64,000 bases of DNA from Methyloversatilis thermotolerans (GTDB taxonomy: Bacteria > Pseudomonadota > Gammaproteobacteria > Burkholderiales > Rhodocyclaceae), in NCBI RefSeq assembly GCF_000372885.1, contig NZ_KB889967.1:3361430-3425429 (forward strand), given 5' to 3'. Every line of letters starts with the position of its first letter. The first letter of the stretch is position 1. Both the position numbers and the translations under genes were made by a program. Positions 39,041 through 48,030 of this stretch are shown piece by piece. The notes beneath the pieces were generated by a model, which had not been told where the DNA came from, made no database searches, and saw only the letters and a program-made list of their open reading frames with translations.

Positions 39041-40789
39041 GTGGCCTTCATGCTGCACGGGCTGGCGGTGTCCGGTGGCATCGCGATCGGCCATGCCTAT
39101 CTGGTGTCGCACGCGACGCTCGAAGTGGCGCACTACACGCTGCCACCGCGCCGCGTGGATGACGAAGTCGGCCGCCTGGGCAAGGCGTTCGACACGGTCC
39201 GCGGCGAACTGAGCGAGCTGCGCAGCGGGCTGTTCGCCGACGGACCGGACGCGCGCAGCGAACTGCTGGCCTTCGTCGATCTGCACAGCATGATACTGGA
39301 CGACCCCATGCTGCTCGACGAGGCGGGCGAGTACATCCGTTCGCGCCGCTGCAATGCGGAGTGGGCGATCAAGGTGCAGATGGACCGTCTGGTCGAACAG
39401 TTCGAGGAGATCGACGACGCCTATCTGCGCAGCCGCAGCGCCGATGTGGTGCAGGTGGTGGAGCGCGTGCTCAAGGCGCTCGCCGGCAAGAGCCGCCGGC
39501 TCAGCGCGCGCCGTCGCGACACCGACAGCATCATCGTGGCGCACGATCTGTCGCCGGCCGACACCATACAGTTCAAGGCGCAGCGCATCGCCGCCTTCGT
39601 GACCGATCTCGGCGGCGCCACCTCGCACACCGCCATCGTCGCCCGCAGCCTGGCCATTCCCGCGCTGGTCGGCGCGCATCACGCCCGCACGCTCATCCGC
39701 GACGAGGATCTGCTGATCGTGGATGGCACGCGCGGGGTGCTCATCGTGAACCCGGACCAGCAGTTGCTGGACGAGTACCGGCTGCGCGCCCGCGAAATCG
39801 AGATCGAGCGCTCCAAGCTCAGGCACCTGACGCGCACCGAATCGACCACGCTGGATGGCGAATCGGTGCAACTGTTCGCCAACATCGAACTGCCGCAGGA
39901 CGTCGAGCAGGTGAAGGAGGTCGATGCTGACGGCATCGGCCTGTTCCGGACCGAATTCCTGTTTCTCAATCGCGACCTGCTGCCGGACGAGGACGAGCAG
40001 TTCGAGGCCTATCGCAGCGTGGTGCAGGCCATGAAGGGCAAGCCGGTGACCTTGCGCACGCTGGACATCGGGGCGGACAAGGCGCTGCGCGGTGCCGAGC
40101 GCAGTGAAGCGAATCCGGCGCTGGGTCTGCGCGCGATACGCTACTGTCTGGCCGAACCGCGCATGTTCGTCACCCAGTTGCGCGCCATCCTGCGTGCAGC
40201 CCACTATGGCAAGGTGCGCATCCTGCTGCCCATGGTGGCTTTCCAGCACGAGATCGAGTCGGCTCTGGCCATGATCGCACTGGCCAAACAACAGTTGCGC
40301 GATGCCAACCGCAAGTTCGACGAGCGGGTCGAGATCGGTGCCATGGTCGAGATTCCTGCGGCGGCGATGGCGCTCGGTACGCTCACCAACCAGTTCGACT
40401 TCCTGTCGATAGGCACCAACGACCTCATCCAGTACACACTGGCCATCGATCGCGCCGACGAGGCGGTCGCCCATCTGTACGACCCGCTGCATCCGGCCGT
40501 GCTGCGTCTTGTGCAGCAGGTGATCGCGCAGGGCAAGCGCGCGGGCATGCCGGTTGCGGTATGTGGCGAGATGGCTGGCGAGCCGCAGTTCGCGCGATTG
40601 CTGCTGGGCATGGGCCTGCGGCAGTTTTCCATGCATCCGTCGCAGTTGCTCGAGGTGAAGCGCGAAGTACTGCGCTGTGACTGCGGCGACATCGCGCCGC
40701 GTGTACAGAAGCTGCTGCGTTCGGACGATCCGGTGCGCATACGCGAACAACTGGACCGCATCAATGCGGGCAGCGCGGTCCAGCCGTGA
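39041..40789 (+). CDS. ptsI: PTS enzyme I (phosphoenolpyruvate-protein phosphotransferase)
   Basis: Encodes 582 residues; transfers phosphate from PEP to HPr. The swivel domain carries active His196 in [13 protein letters not shown]; the PEP-binding barrel has [27 protein letters not shown] and [15 protein letters not shown]. The start is GTG immediately after the HPr stop, matching the betaproteobacterial N-terminus ([16 protein letters not shown]); ATG three codons in is the alternative. It overlaps the next gene, ruvC, by GTGA if the GTG start of ruvC is used. Confidence 0.95.
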   Translation: MAFMLHGLAVSGGIAIGHAYLVSHATLEVAHYTLPPRRVDDEVGRLGKAFDTVRGELSELRSGLFADGPDARSELLAFVDLHSMILDDPMLLDEAGEYIRSRRCNAEWAIKVQMDRLVEQFEEIDDAYLRSRSADVVQVVERVLKALAGKSRRLSARRRDTDSIIVAHDLSPADTIQFKAQRIAAFVTDLGGATSHTAIVARSLAIPALVGAHHARTLIRDEDLLIVDGTRGVLIVNPDQQLLDEYRLRAREIEIERSKLRHLTRTESTTLDGESVQLFANIELPQDVEQVKEVDADGIGLFRTEFLFLNRDLLPDEDEQFEAYRSVVQAMKGKPVTLRTLDIGADKALRGAERSEANPALGLRAIRYCLAEPRMFVTQLRAILRAAHYGKVRILLPMVAFQHEIESALAMIALAKQQLRDANRKFDERVEIGAMVEIPAAAMALGTLTNQFDFLSIGTNDLIQYTLAIDRADEAVAHLYDPLHPAVLRLVQQVIAQGKRAGMPVAVCGEMAGEPQFARLLLGMGLRQFSMHPSQLLEVKREVLRCDCGDIAPRVQKLLRSDDPVRIREQLDRINAGSAVQP

Positions 40790-41337
40790 GCATGCAGGGC
40801 ATGCGGATACTGGGCATAGATCCCGGCCTGCGCATCACCGGCTTCGGCGTGCTCGAGGCGGAAGGGGCGACCTTGCGCTACATCGCCAGCGGCCGCATCA
40901 CGTCCGACCAGCGCGATCCGCTGCCGGCGCGTATCGCCACGCTTTTTTCCGGCATACGCGAGGTGGTGGACACCTGGCAGCCCACCCACGCCGCAGTGGA
41001 AATCGTATTCGTGAACGTCAATCCGCAATCGACGCTGCTGCTCGGTCAGGCGCGCGGCGCGGCACTGTCGGCGCTGACCGCCACCGCGTTGCCGGTGGCC
41101 GAATACACGGCGCTGCAGGTCAAGCAGGCGGTGGTTGGCCACGGCAAGGCGAACAAGGAACAGGTGCAGTACATGGTGGCCCGCCTGCTTGCGCTGGCGA
41201 GCGCGCCCGGTAGCGACGCGGCCGACGCGCTGGCGTGCGCCATCTGCCACGCCCATGCCGCACGCGGCATGGGGGCGATCGGTGGCCCGGGTGCGCGCCG
41301 CCGGGGCGGGCGTATCATCGCGCGTCGCCCGGCCTGA
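40786..41337 (+). CDS. ruvC: Holliday junction resolvase RuvC
   Basis: Endonuclease that cuts Holliday junctions. The 183 residues contain [16 protein letters not shown] (first catalytic Asp), [24 protein letters not shown] (in part) and [14 protein letters not shown] (last acidic pair). The start could be GTG 40786 (overlapping the ptsI stop), ATG 40792 or ATG 40801; the last matches most family members. ruvA follows after 56 bases. The Arg-rich tail ([13 protein letters not shown]) is a little longer than usual. Confidence 0.94.
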   Translation: MSMQGMRILGIDPGLRITGFGVLEAEGATLRYIASGRITSDQRDPLPARIATLFSGIREVVDTWQPTHAAVEIVFVNVNPQSTLLLGQARGAALSALTATALPVAEYTALQVKQAVVGHGKANKEQVQYMVARLLALASAPGSDAADALACAICHAHAARGMGAIGGPGARRRGGRIIARRPA

Positions 41338-41393
41338 CCGGCCTTCGCCGCCTGTTCCGCTTTTTCCGCGTCCCCGACCACTCCGGAGTCCCT

Positions 41394-41969
41394 ATGATCG
41401 GTCGCCTCACCGGCTCCCTGCTGGAAAAGAATCCGCCGCGCATCCTGCTCGACGTGCAGGGCGTGGGCTATGAAGTCGATGTGCCGATGAGCACCTTCTA
41501 CAACCTGCCCGCCATCGGCGAGCGGGTGACACTGCACACGCATTTCGTCGTGCGCGAGGACGGACATTTCCTGTTCGGCTTCGGCGCACCGGCTGAGCTG
41601 GCCGCCTTCCGGCAACTGGTGAAAATCAGCGGCATCGGTCCGCGCATGGCACTGGCCGTGCTGTCCGGCATGTCGGTCGATGAACTGGCGCGCGTGGTGG
41701 CGATGCAGGAGGCGGGGCGGCTGACGAAGATTCCGGGCATCGGCAAGAAGACGGCCGAGCGGCTGCTGCTGGAGCTGCGCGACAAGCTGATGCCCTCCGT
41801 GTCGCTGGCTGCCGCGGTGGCGCCGGATGCCGGCGCCGACATCCTGAACGCCCTGATGGCGCTCGGGTACAGCGAGCGCGAAGCGCAGACGGCGCTGAAG
41901 ACCCTGCCCGAAGGCGTGGGCGTGTCCGATGGCATCAGGCTGGCGCTGAAGGCCCTGTCCCGGTCCTGA
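41394..41969 (+). CDS. ruvA: Holliday junction DNA helicase subunit RuvA
   Basis: Encodes 191 residues; tetramers bind Holliday junctions and load RuvB. The OB domain [28 protein letters not shown] (in part), two helix-hairpin-helix motifs ([30 protein letters not shown]) and the C-terminal RuvB-binding domain ([13 protein letters not shown]) are all present. GGAG precedes the ATG. RuvB is not next to it: the following gene is on the opposite strand. Confidence 0.96.
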   Translation: MIGRLTGSLLEKNPPRILLDVQGVGYEVDVPMSTFYNLPAIGERVTLHTHFVVREDGHFLFGFGAPAELAAFRQLVKISGIGPRMALAVLSGMSVDELARVVAMQEAGRLTKIPGIGKKTAERLLLELRDKLMPSVSLAAAVAPDAGADILNALMALGYSEREAQTALKTLPEGVGVSDGIRLALKALSRS

Positions 41970-42116
41970 ATCGGGGGCGGGGTCCGCCCGCGGCCCGTTC
42001 TGCCGCGATGCGGCGTTGGCGGGCGGTTCGGCATCGGTCGAGGCGTGATCGCGGACGGCGCCGGGTATGTGGCGCCGGCATCGGCCCCGCGCGGTTTCCG
42101 GCGGCCAGGCGCGCGG

Positions 42117-43253
42117 TCAGAACTCCAGCGTGTCGGCGAACTTCAGCGCGGCGAGCTGTGCCCGGTTCACCGCTTCGCTGCCCAGCCCGAGCGCGTGAGT
42201 CTGGGCGGCCAGCGCTTCGGCGCTGTCGCTTTCGCAGGCGCGCGCCAGTTCGAGGAAGGGCGTGTAGGCGCCGTCCTGTCCGAGCAGTGCGTCGCCGATG
42301 CGGTCCGGCAGCGTCATTTCCTCCAGTACCGATTCCATCGGCACACCGAGCAGCCGGTCCAGCAGCGAGAAGGCGCCGGTGATGAACAGATTGTCGTGTT
42401 CCTCGCGCGGAAAGAATTCTGCGCCGAGCACTTCCATGAGCCGGCCGCGGGCGATCGCCGCCTGCATCAGCGCCGGTGCCGACGGATCCTTGCTTGCGGT
42501 CACCAGCAGCAGCGACAGCCACTTGTTCAGCTTTTCGTAGCCGAGGATGACCACCGCGTGGCGGAAGGACTGCACCTGGCACATCAGGCCGAAGCCGGCT
42601 GAATTGATGTAGCGCAGCAGCTTGAAGGACAGCGCGACGTCCTGCTTCAACGCGTCCTCGATCTGTTTCGGATCGGCATTGCGACGCACCAGGTTCAGCA
42701 CGCGCACGATCTGCGCGTGGGCGGGTGCCAGCTTCTTGCCGCTGGCGAGCGCATTCTTGAAGAACCAGCCGGTGGCGCCGCCATAGCCATCCTTCACTGC
42801 GGCATCGAAACCGGTCGGATCTGTCAGGCCGGTGGCGAGCAGGATGCCCGGCACCTTGATGGTGACCGGTTGCACGCGTGCGTCGGCCATCACGAAGCGG
42901 AAGGACAGGCCACCCGGCAATTCGATGCCGGCCTTGTAGTCGGACAGCACCAGCGGCAGGCCGGACTGCGCGAGCTGGGTGACCGCATTCGCCGTGACCG
43001 GCTCGGCCATAGATTGTGCGCCCACTTCCAGCATGGCGCCTTCCGGCGCGATCCAGTCGGCCAGTGATGCATCCGGTGTGCAGCCGGCGAGACCGACGAA
43101 TACCGGGCGCGCCGGAGGCCAGTCCTCACCGATGCAATCGAGGGCCGCAACCGCAGCGGCACAGGTCGGCGCATGCACGCGCAGGCGGGTTGCGGTGATC
43201 GCGCGCTGCTTGTTGACGACGGGTTCCCGCGTGAAAAAGACGTGCTGATCCAT
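42117..43253 (-). CDS. HDOD domain protein with degenerate EAL-like N-terminus
   Basis: Encodes 378 residues. The C-terminal half is an HDOD domain (ALKQDVALSFKLLRYINSAGFGL in part) of the type used in signalling proteins. The N-terminal half resembles EAL domains of YuxH-like proteins (VFFTREPVVNKQ) but lacks the E-A-L catalytic signature, having ATRLR instead, so phosphodiesterase activity is unlikely. The ATG overlaps the stop of the ferredoxin-type reductase gene (TAATG), which implies joint translation. Probably a signalling adaptor; partner unknown. Confidence 0.85.
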   Translation of the reverse strand: MDQHVFFTREPVVNKQRAITATRLRVHAPTCAAAVAALDCIGEDWPPARPVFVGLAGCTPDASLADWIAPEGAMLEVGAQSMAEPVTANAVTQLAQSGLPLVLSDYKAGIELPGGLSFRFVMADARVQPVTIKVPGILLATGLTDPTGFDAAVKDGYGGATGWFFKNALASGKKLAPAHAQIVRVLNLVRRNADPKQIEDALKQDVALSFKLLRYINSAGFGLMCQVQSFRHAVVILGYEKLNKWLSLLLVTASKDPSAPALMQAAIARGRLMEVLGAEFFPREEHDNLFITGAFSLLDRLLGVPMESVLEEMTLPDRIGDALLGQDGAYTPFLELARACESDSAEALAAQTHALGLGSEAVNRAQLAALKFADTLEF

Positions 43254-44266
43254 TACGTTGAAAAGGTGAAGGAATCGGCGTGAAAGTGTTCTATCGGCAG
43301 CGCGCAGCGGCGAGTGAAGTCTTCCTTCGCTGCATCTATCATGCCGGGGCTGCCGCAGGCATAGAGCTGGTGGCCGGACAGATCAGGCAGATCGGCCATC
43401 ACCGCGTGGTGCACCAGACCGGTCCGGCCGGTCCAGGCGTCGTCTGCGGCCGGCTCCGACAGCACCGGGACGTAGCGGAAGCCGGGCAGGTCCGACTGCC
43501 AGCTCTCTGCCAGTTCGTTCATGTACAGATCCTTTTTCGTGCGTGCGCCCCAGTACAGGGTGATCGGCTGTGCGTAGCCGATCTTGATGGCATGTTCGAT
43601 CACCGCCTTCATCGGCGCGAAACCGGTGCCGCCTGCCAGCATGACCACCGGCCGCTCGACCTCCTCGCGCAGGAAGAAACTGCCATGCGGCCCTTCGAAG
43701 CGCAGGATGTCGCGTTCCTTCATGGTATTGAAAACATGGCCGGTGAAATGGCCGCCCGGCACTTCGCGTATGTGCAGCGTGATGAATTCATCGTCGTGCG
43801 GTGCGTTGGCGATGGAAAAACTGCGCCGCTTGCCGTCCTTCAGCAGGAAGTCGATGTACTGGCCGGCCAGGAATTGCAGCCGTTCGTTGGCCGGCAGCTT
43901 GAGCTTGAGCAGCATCACGTCGGGGGCAAGCCGGTGCATTTCCTGTACCCGTGTGGGCAGCGTGCGCACCGCGATATCCTTCAGGCCGCCCACTTCGCGG
44001 CATTCGAGCACCAGGTCGGAACAGGCTTTCGCGACGCAGAACAGCGCATAGCCCTGGGTCTTTTCCTGCTCGCTCAGCTTGCCCGCCTGATAGTGGCCGT
44101 AATCCACGGTGCCGGACAGGATTTTCCCCTTGCACGAGCCGCAGGCGCCGTTCCGGCAGCCATAGGGCAGATTGAAGCCGGCGGCGAGGGCCGCATCGAG
44201 CAGGCGGGTTTCGTCATCGATGCTGAAGCTGTGCTGACTGGGCTGGATGGTGACCTGGTAAGACAT
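43253..44266 (-). CDS. 2Fe-2S ferredoxin:NAD(P)H oxidoreductase (AscD-like)
   Basis: Encodes 337 residues: N-terminal plant-type ferredoxin domain (PYGCRNGACGSCKGK, last Cys in ALFCVAKAC), FAD domain (RSFSIANAP) and NAD domain (LAGGTGFAPMKAVIEHA, CGSPGMIDAA). Such proteins move electrons from NAD(P)H through FAD and 2Fe-2S to an oxygenase or dehydratase; annotation as CDP-6-deoxy-glucoseen reductase is common but rarely tested. The gene starts 22 bases from the divergent gene at 44289 and ends coupled to the HDOD gene. No oxygenase partner is visible. Confidence 0.9.
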   Translation of the reverse strand: MSYQVTIQPSQHSFSIDDETRLLDAALAAGFNLPYGCRNGACGSCKGKILSGTVDYGHYQAGKLSEQEKTQGYALFCVAKACSDLVLECREVGGLKDIAVRTLPTRVQEMHRLAPDVMLLKLKLPANERLQFLAGQYIDFLLKDGKRRSFSIANAPHDDEFITLHIREVPGGHFTGHVFNTMKERDILRFEGPHGSFFLREEVERPVVMLAGGTGFAPMKAVIEHAIKIGYAQPITLYWGARTKKDLYMNELAESWQSDLPGFRYVPVLSEPAADDAWTGRTGLVHHAVMADLPDLSGHQLYACGSPGMIDAAKEDFTRRCALPIEHFHADSFTFST

Positions 44267-44288
44267 GGCTGCGTGAGACAATCCGGTT

Positions 44289-45224
44289 ATGAACAGGGTG
44301 AAACGGCCGCGAACGGCGCCGAACACATGGTGCGGCCCGCGCGCAAGACTGCTGATTGTAGGCTGTGGCGATGTCGCGCGTCGCGCGCTGCCCTGGCTCG
44401 CGCCGCGCATGCGGGTATTGGCGGCGGTCCGATCGGACGCCGCTGCCGCAGCATTGCGCCCACTGGGCGTGCGTTGCATACGGGCCGACCTCGACGACCG
44501 GCGCAGCCTGCGGCGCATTGCATCGCTTGCGCCCCGGGTCTGGCACTTCGCGCCACCGCCCGCTGCCGGCGGTCCGCATGACCCGCGCAGCCGGGCGCTG
44601 GTGGCTGCCCTGCTCGCGTCGCGTCGGGTGCGCCGGCTCTGTTACATCAGCACCAGTGGCGTCTATGGCGATTGCGCCGGCGCCGTGGTGCCGGAGACGC
44701 GGCCGCTGCGGCCCGTCAGCGCGCGCGGCCGGCGCCGGGTCGACGCCGAGCGCGCGGTGCGCTGCCTTGCCCGTCGTGGCGTCGCGGCGTCCATCCTGCG
44801 CGCGCCCGGCATCTACGGGCCGGACCGCCTGCCGCTGGAGCGTCTGCAACGTGGTGATCCGGTGCTGCGGGATGAGGACGATGTGCATACCAATCACATC
44901 GATGCCGCCGACCTGGCCCGGCTGGCCTGGGCGGCGCTGCACCGTGCGCGCGGAGGGCGCAGTTACAATGCGTCGGACGACACCCGTTTGCGCATGGCCG
45001 ACTACTACGACCGCGTGGCCGATGCCTGCGGCCTGCCGCGCCCGCCGCGCGTGAGCCGGGCCGAAGCGGCACAGAAGCTGTCGCCGATGACCCTGTCCTT
45101 CATGGCCGAATCCCGCATCCTCGACAATCGCCGCATGAAGCGCGAACTGCGTATCCGGCTGGCCCGGCCCGATGTCGACGCGGTGCTCGCGGCCTTCCTT
45201 CACGATCCGAGGATTTCCCGATGA
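44289..45224 (+). CDS. NAD(P)-binding epimerase-like protein (YeeZ-like)
   Basis: Encodes 311 residues of an atypical SDR. The Rossmann motif RLLIVGCGDVARRAL is shorter than the classic GxxGxxG and lies at about residues 20-34. YISTSGVYGDC and NHIDAADLARLAW match YeeZ-type proteins. The typical YxxxK catalytic pair is not clear. Its stop overlaps the next ATG (ATGA), coupling it to hemJ. The Arg-rich N-terminus is odd, and an internal start is possible. Function unknown. Confidence 0.78.
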   Translation: MNRVKRPRTAPNTWCGPRARLLIVGCGDVARRALPWLAPRMRVLAAVRSDAAAAALRPLGVRCIRADLDDRRSLRRIASLAPRVWHFAPPPAAGGPHDPRSRALVAALLASRRVRRLCYISTSGVYGDCAGAVVPETRPLRPVSARGRRRVDAERAVRCLARRGVAASILRAPGIYGPDRLPLERLQRGDPVLRDEDDVHTNHIDAADLARLAWAALHRARGGRSYNASDDTRLRMADYYDRVADACGLPRPPRVSRAEAAQKLSPMTLSFMAESRILDNRRMKRELRIRLARPDVDAVLAAFLHDPRISR

Positions 45225-45655
45225 CCAGCAGCTATCTCTGGACCAAGGCCCTGCACATCGTATTCGTCACCAGTTGGTTCGCCGGCCTGTTCTACCTGCC
45301 GCGCATCTTCGTGAATCTTGCCATGCTCGGGCCGGACGAGGTGGCGGTGCGCGACCGGCTGCTGCTGATGGCGCGCAAGCTGCTGCGCTTCATGGGTCCG
45401 CTGGCCGGGCTGGCGGTCGGTTTCGGCCTGTGGCTGTGGCTGTGGCTGGGTGAAGGCATAGGCGGCGGCTGGATGCATGCCAAGCTCACCCTGGTTCTGC
45501 TGCTGGTGGGCTATCACCACTACTGTGCGCGCCTGCTGCGCGATTTCGAGGCCGGCCGCAACACGCGCAGCCATGTCTGGTACCGCTGGTTCAACGAGGT
45601 TCCGGTGCTCGTGCTGCTGCTCGTGGTGGTGCTGGTCGTGCTCAAGCCTTTCTGA
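45221..45655 (+). CDS. hemJ: Protoporphyrinogen IX oxidase HemJ (CopD-like membrane protein)
   Basis: Encodes 144 residues with four predicted membrane helices. Conserved residues of HemJ are seen: His12 in KALHIVF, RIFV after the first helix, and H-A-K-L in the third segment (GGWMHAKLTLVL). It performs the penultimate step of heme synthesis in organisms without HemG/HemY. The ATG overlaps the stop of the upstream gene. The length and motifs favour HemJ over CopD. Confidence 0.88.
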   Translation: MTSSYLWTKALHIVFVTSWFAGLFYLPRIFVNLAMLGPDEVAVRDRLLLMARKLLRFMGPLAGLAVGFGLWLWLWLGEGIGGGWMHAKLTLVLLLVGYHHYCARLLRDFEAGRNTRSHVWYRWFNEVPVLVLLLVVVLVVLKPF

Positions 45656-45658
45656 TCC

Positions 45659-46897
45659 ATGAACCCATCGAATCCTCCCAGGCCAGGCGTGCGCGCCGTG
45701 CGCCGTGTCGTCCGTGACGAACCCGAGCTGCAGGCCGGCCAGCATTTCTTCGCACCCTGTCCGCGCGGCCTGGAACAGGTACTGGCTGACGAACTGAGCA
45801 GACTGGGCGCGGCCGAGGTGAAGGGCGTGCCCGGCGGCGTCGGCTTTTCCGGTGACTGGAAGCTCGCCTGCACGGTGAATCTGGAAAGCCGCATCGCCAC
45901 CCGCGTGCTGTGGCGCGTCGGCCAGGGCCCCTACCGCAAGGAAGACGACATCTTCAAGCTGGCCTACGGCCTGCCCTGGGAGCGCTGGTTCAGCCCCAAG
46001 CGCACGCTGCGCGTCTACACCACCGCGGTGCGCTCGCCGCTGAAGAGCGTCGATTTCGTGACGCTGCGCGTGAAGGACGCGATCTGCGACCGCATGCGCG
46101 AACAGACCCGGCAGCGGCCGAGCATAGATACGGCCAACCCGGACGTGCGCGCCCACGTTTTCCTGACCGATCGCGAAGCCACGCTCTATCTCGACACCTC
46201 GGGCGAGCCGCTGTACAAGCGCGGCTTCAAGGTGGCTGCGGTCGAGGCGCCGATCAAGGAAAACCTCGCGGCCGGCATCATCATGCTGTCCGGCTGGGAC
46301 AGGGAGGAGCCCTTTTTCGACCCGATGTGCGGCAGCGGCACCTTCCTGATCGAGGCGGCGCAGATGGCGCTCGACATCGCGCCCGGCCTGGGGCGCAGTT
46401 TCGCCTTCGAAAAGCTCACGCCCTTCAGCCCCGCGGTGTGGCACACCGTGCGCGATGCCGCCGCCGCCCGTGCCCAGCCGCCGCGCGAACTGCCCATCTT
46501 CGGCTCCGACATTTCCGGGCGTGAACTGGCGCGCACCAAGGAGAATCTGCAGGCGGCGAAGCTGCCCTGGGTGGTGAAGGTGGAAGGTGCGGACCTGCTG
46601 CAGCGTGACCCGCCTGCCGAGCGTGGCGTCATGGTGACCAACCCGCCTTATGGTGTGCGACTGGAAGACCAGACCGCGCTGCAGGCCTTCTACCCCAGGC
46701 TGGGTGATCTGCTGAAGCGGCGCTATGCCGGCTGGCGCTGCCTGTTCATCACCGCCGATCCGGACTTCCCGAAGCTGATCAAACTGAAAGCCAGCCGGCG
46801 CACGCCGCTGTACAACGGCGCGCTGGAATGCCGGCTGTTCGAGTACCGCATGGTCGAAGGCAGCCTGCGCGCACGCAAGGACAGCGCAGAACCCTGA
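45659..46897 (+). CDS. rlmL: THUMP domain 23S rRNA guanine-N2 methyltransferase (RlmL type)
   Basis: Encodes 412 residues: an N-terminal ferredoxin-like/THUMP RNA-binding region (about 30-190) and a Rossmann methyltransferase domain with FDPMCGSGTFLIEAA for SAM binding and the catalytic NPPYG motif. It is expected to make m2G2445 in 23S rRNA. The C-terminal RlmK domain found in the enterobacterial fusion is missing, as in other bacteria. It follows hemJ by three bases. Confidence 0.9.
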   Translation: MNPSNPPRPGVRAVRRVVRDEPELQAGQHFFAPCPRGLEQVLADELSRLGAAEVKGVPGGVGFSGDWKLACTVNLESRIATRVLWRVGQGPYRKEDDIFKLAYGLPWERWFSPKRTLRVYTTAVRSPLKSVDFVTLRVKDAICDRMREQTRQRPSIDTANPDVRAHVFLTDREATLYLDTSGEPLYKRGFKVAAVEAPIKENLAAGIIMLSGWDREEPFFDPMCGSGTFLIEAAQMALDIAPGLGRSFAFEKLTPFSPAVWHTVRDAAAARAQPPRELPIFGSDISGRELARTKENLQAAKLPWVVKVEGADLLQRDPPAERGVMVTNPPYGVRLEDQTALQAFYPRLGDLLKRRYAGWRCLFITADPDFPKLIKLKASRRTPLYNGALECRLFEYRMVEGSLRARKDSAEP

Positions 46898-46957
46898 GTA
46901 CGGCGGCCGGTCGGAGGACGACACGGTGAGACGACGCACCGGAATGGAGGACGACAG

Positions 46958-47332
46958 ATGAGAATCCTGCTTGCCGCATGCCTGATGACCGTGACTGTCG
47001 GCGCCATCGCCACTACGCCGGATGCTGCGGCGCCGGACGTGCGCGACTGGACTGTCGCCGGTCGACTTGGACTGATGCAGTTCATCGTCGTGCCGGAGGG
47101 CTCGGCGCGTGACCGCGATTACTACAACCGGGTGATCGAACAGAGCTGCGGCAAGGAAGAGACCTGCTTCCTGCGCTTCTTCACCAACAGCACCGGCGCC
47201 ACCCCGGCGGTGCCCTTGCCGGATGCCATACTGGCCGAGCCGACCGCCATGTTCCAGCGCTCGGTCAAGCAGTTGCGCGAACAGTTCCAGTGGAGCTGCC
47301 GATTGCAGCTTGCCGAAGCAAGCTGCTTCTGA
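46958..47332 (+). CDS. Small exported protein of unknown function
   Basis: Encodes 124 residues with a signal peptide (about 1-18) and four Cys in the mature part (ESC..EETC..WSC..ASCF), which could form two disulfides in the periplasm. GGAGGACGAC lies just upstream of the ATG. No family recognised. It lies 60 bases after rlmL and could be read through from it. Confidence 0.65.
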   Translation: MRILLAACLMTVTVGAIATTPDAAAPDVRDWTVAGRLGLMQFIVVPEGSARDRDYYNRVIEQSCGKEETCFLRFFTNSTGATPAVPLPDAILAEPTAMFQRSVKQLREQFQWSCRLQLAEASCF

Positions 47333-47393
47333 ACGCAGGCGCCACGGCGCCGCTTTGCGCGCGAAGCGAAATATTTTGCGTTGCAACATCCCG

Positions 47394-47407
47394 TTGATGC
47401 ATGTCAA
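47394..47407 (+). promoter_or_regulatory. FNR/Anr-like binding site upstream of cytochrome c gene
   Basis: TTGAT-GCAT-GTCAA matches the FNR/Anr consensus TTGAT-N4-ATCAA at 9 of 10 fixed bases. A weak -10 (TAGCGT, 47429-47434) is placed so that transcription would start near 47441-47442, putting the site centre at about -41.5, the standard class II activation position. This suggests oxygen- or NO-dependent activation of the cytochrome. Confidence 0.6.
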
Positions 47408-47491
47408 TCCGCTGTCCGCGGCTGCGTCTAGCGTAATGGCATGAACCGGCCGGCGCGCCGGAAGGCATTCCATCCGTCACGGGAGATCATC

Positions 47492-47890
47492 GTGAGCACG
47501 CTACGTCGTTCTGTCGCCCTCCATTCGCTTTCCGCGCTCGCCATCGCCATCGCGGGTGCGGCTTCCGCCGCCGATCCCGAGGTCGACGCCGCCATGCTCG
47601 GGCTGGCCGCGCGCAGCGGCTGCACCGCCTGCCACAGTGTCGAGCCGAAGCAGGACGCCGATGGCCGCACGCCGGTCGGCCCGCCCTGGCGCGACGTCGC
47701 GGCGCGCTACTACGGGGTGAAGGACGCGCAGAAACAGCTCGTGCAGACCGTGCTGAAGGGCTCCAGTCCATACGACAGCCACTGGAAGGGCAGGGCGGCC
47801 GGGCTGGCCATGCCACCCAATGCGGTGGCGATCAGCGAACGCGACGCGAACCGGCTGGTGGGCTGGATACTGTCCATGGATGTCCGCTGA
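47492..47890 (+). CDS. Class I cytochrome c (c551/c552-like)
   Basis: Encodes 132 residues: signal peptide (about 1-27, ending ASAA), heme-binding GCTACHS and a likely axial Met in AMPPN. A periplasmic single-heme electron carrier. The GTG at 47492 is chosen because it has CGGGAG upstream and starts a normal signal peptide; the in-frame ATG at 47441 would add 17 polar residues and coincides with the predicted transcription start. An FNR/Anr-like site lies upstream. Partner enzyme unknown; a nearby candidate for accepting electrons from Tat-exported molybdenum hydroxylases is speculative. Confidence 0.85.
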   Translation: MSTLRRSVALHSLSALAIAIAGAASAADPEVDAAMLGLAARSGCTACHSVEPKQDADGRTPVGPPWRDVAARYYGVKDAQKQLVQTVLKGSSPYDSHWKGRAAGLAMPPNAVAISERDANRLVGWILSMDVR

Positions 47891-47903
47891 ACTTGACTTG
47901 CAC

Positions 47904-47926
47904 CCCGCACCCCCTTAAGGTGCGGG
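47904..47926 (+). terminator. Hairpin after the cytochrome gene
   Basis: Perfect 8-bp stem CCCGCACC / GGTGCGGG with loop CCCTTAA, starting 14 bases after the cytochrome stop. It lacks a U run, so it may act as an RNA stabiliser or a weak terminator. Confidence 0.45.
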
Positions 47927-47937
47927 TCCGCGCCGAT

Positions 47938-47968
47938 TTGAGCCTCCAGCTTGCGGGCGCGTTATAAA
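47938..47968 (+). promoter_or_regulatory. Predicted metH promoter
   Basis: TTGAGC (47938-47943) and TATAAA (47963-47968), or TTATAA one base left, are spaced 18-19 bases. The AT-rich -10 stands out. Transcription would begin near 47975, directly ahead of the folded leader at 47977-48030. Confidence 0.45.
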
Positions 47969-47976
47969 TGCCGCTA

Positions 47977-48030
47977 AAGCGAGCTGCCCGACCCGTCAGC
48001 GCGCTTTCCGCGTTGGCGGGTTTCTCGCTT
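47977..48030 (+). ncRNA. Structured 5' leader of metH (unassigned)
   Basis: An outer 7-bp stem AAGCGAG / CTCGCTT (47977-47983 and 48024-48030) encloses an internal loop (8 and 3 bases) and an inner 12-bp stem, 47992-48003 with 48009-48020, closed by a 5-base loop; all 12 inner pairs form if G-U is allowed. I do not see the SAH riboswitch core (GAGGAGCGCUGC and GGCGCU) or a cobalamin B12 box. It may be a new cis element or a simple stabilising hairpin. Confidence 0.45.
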
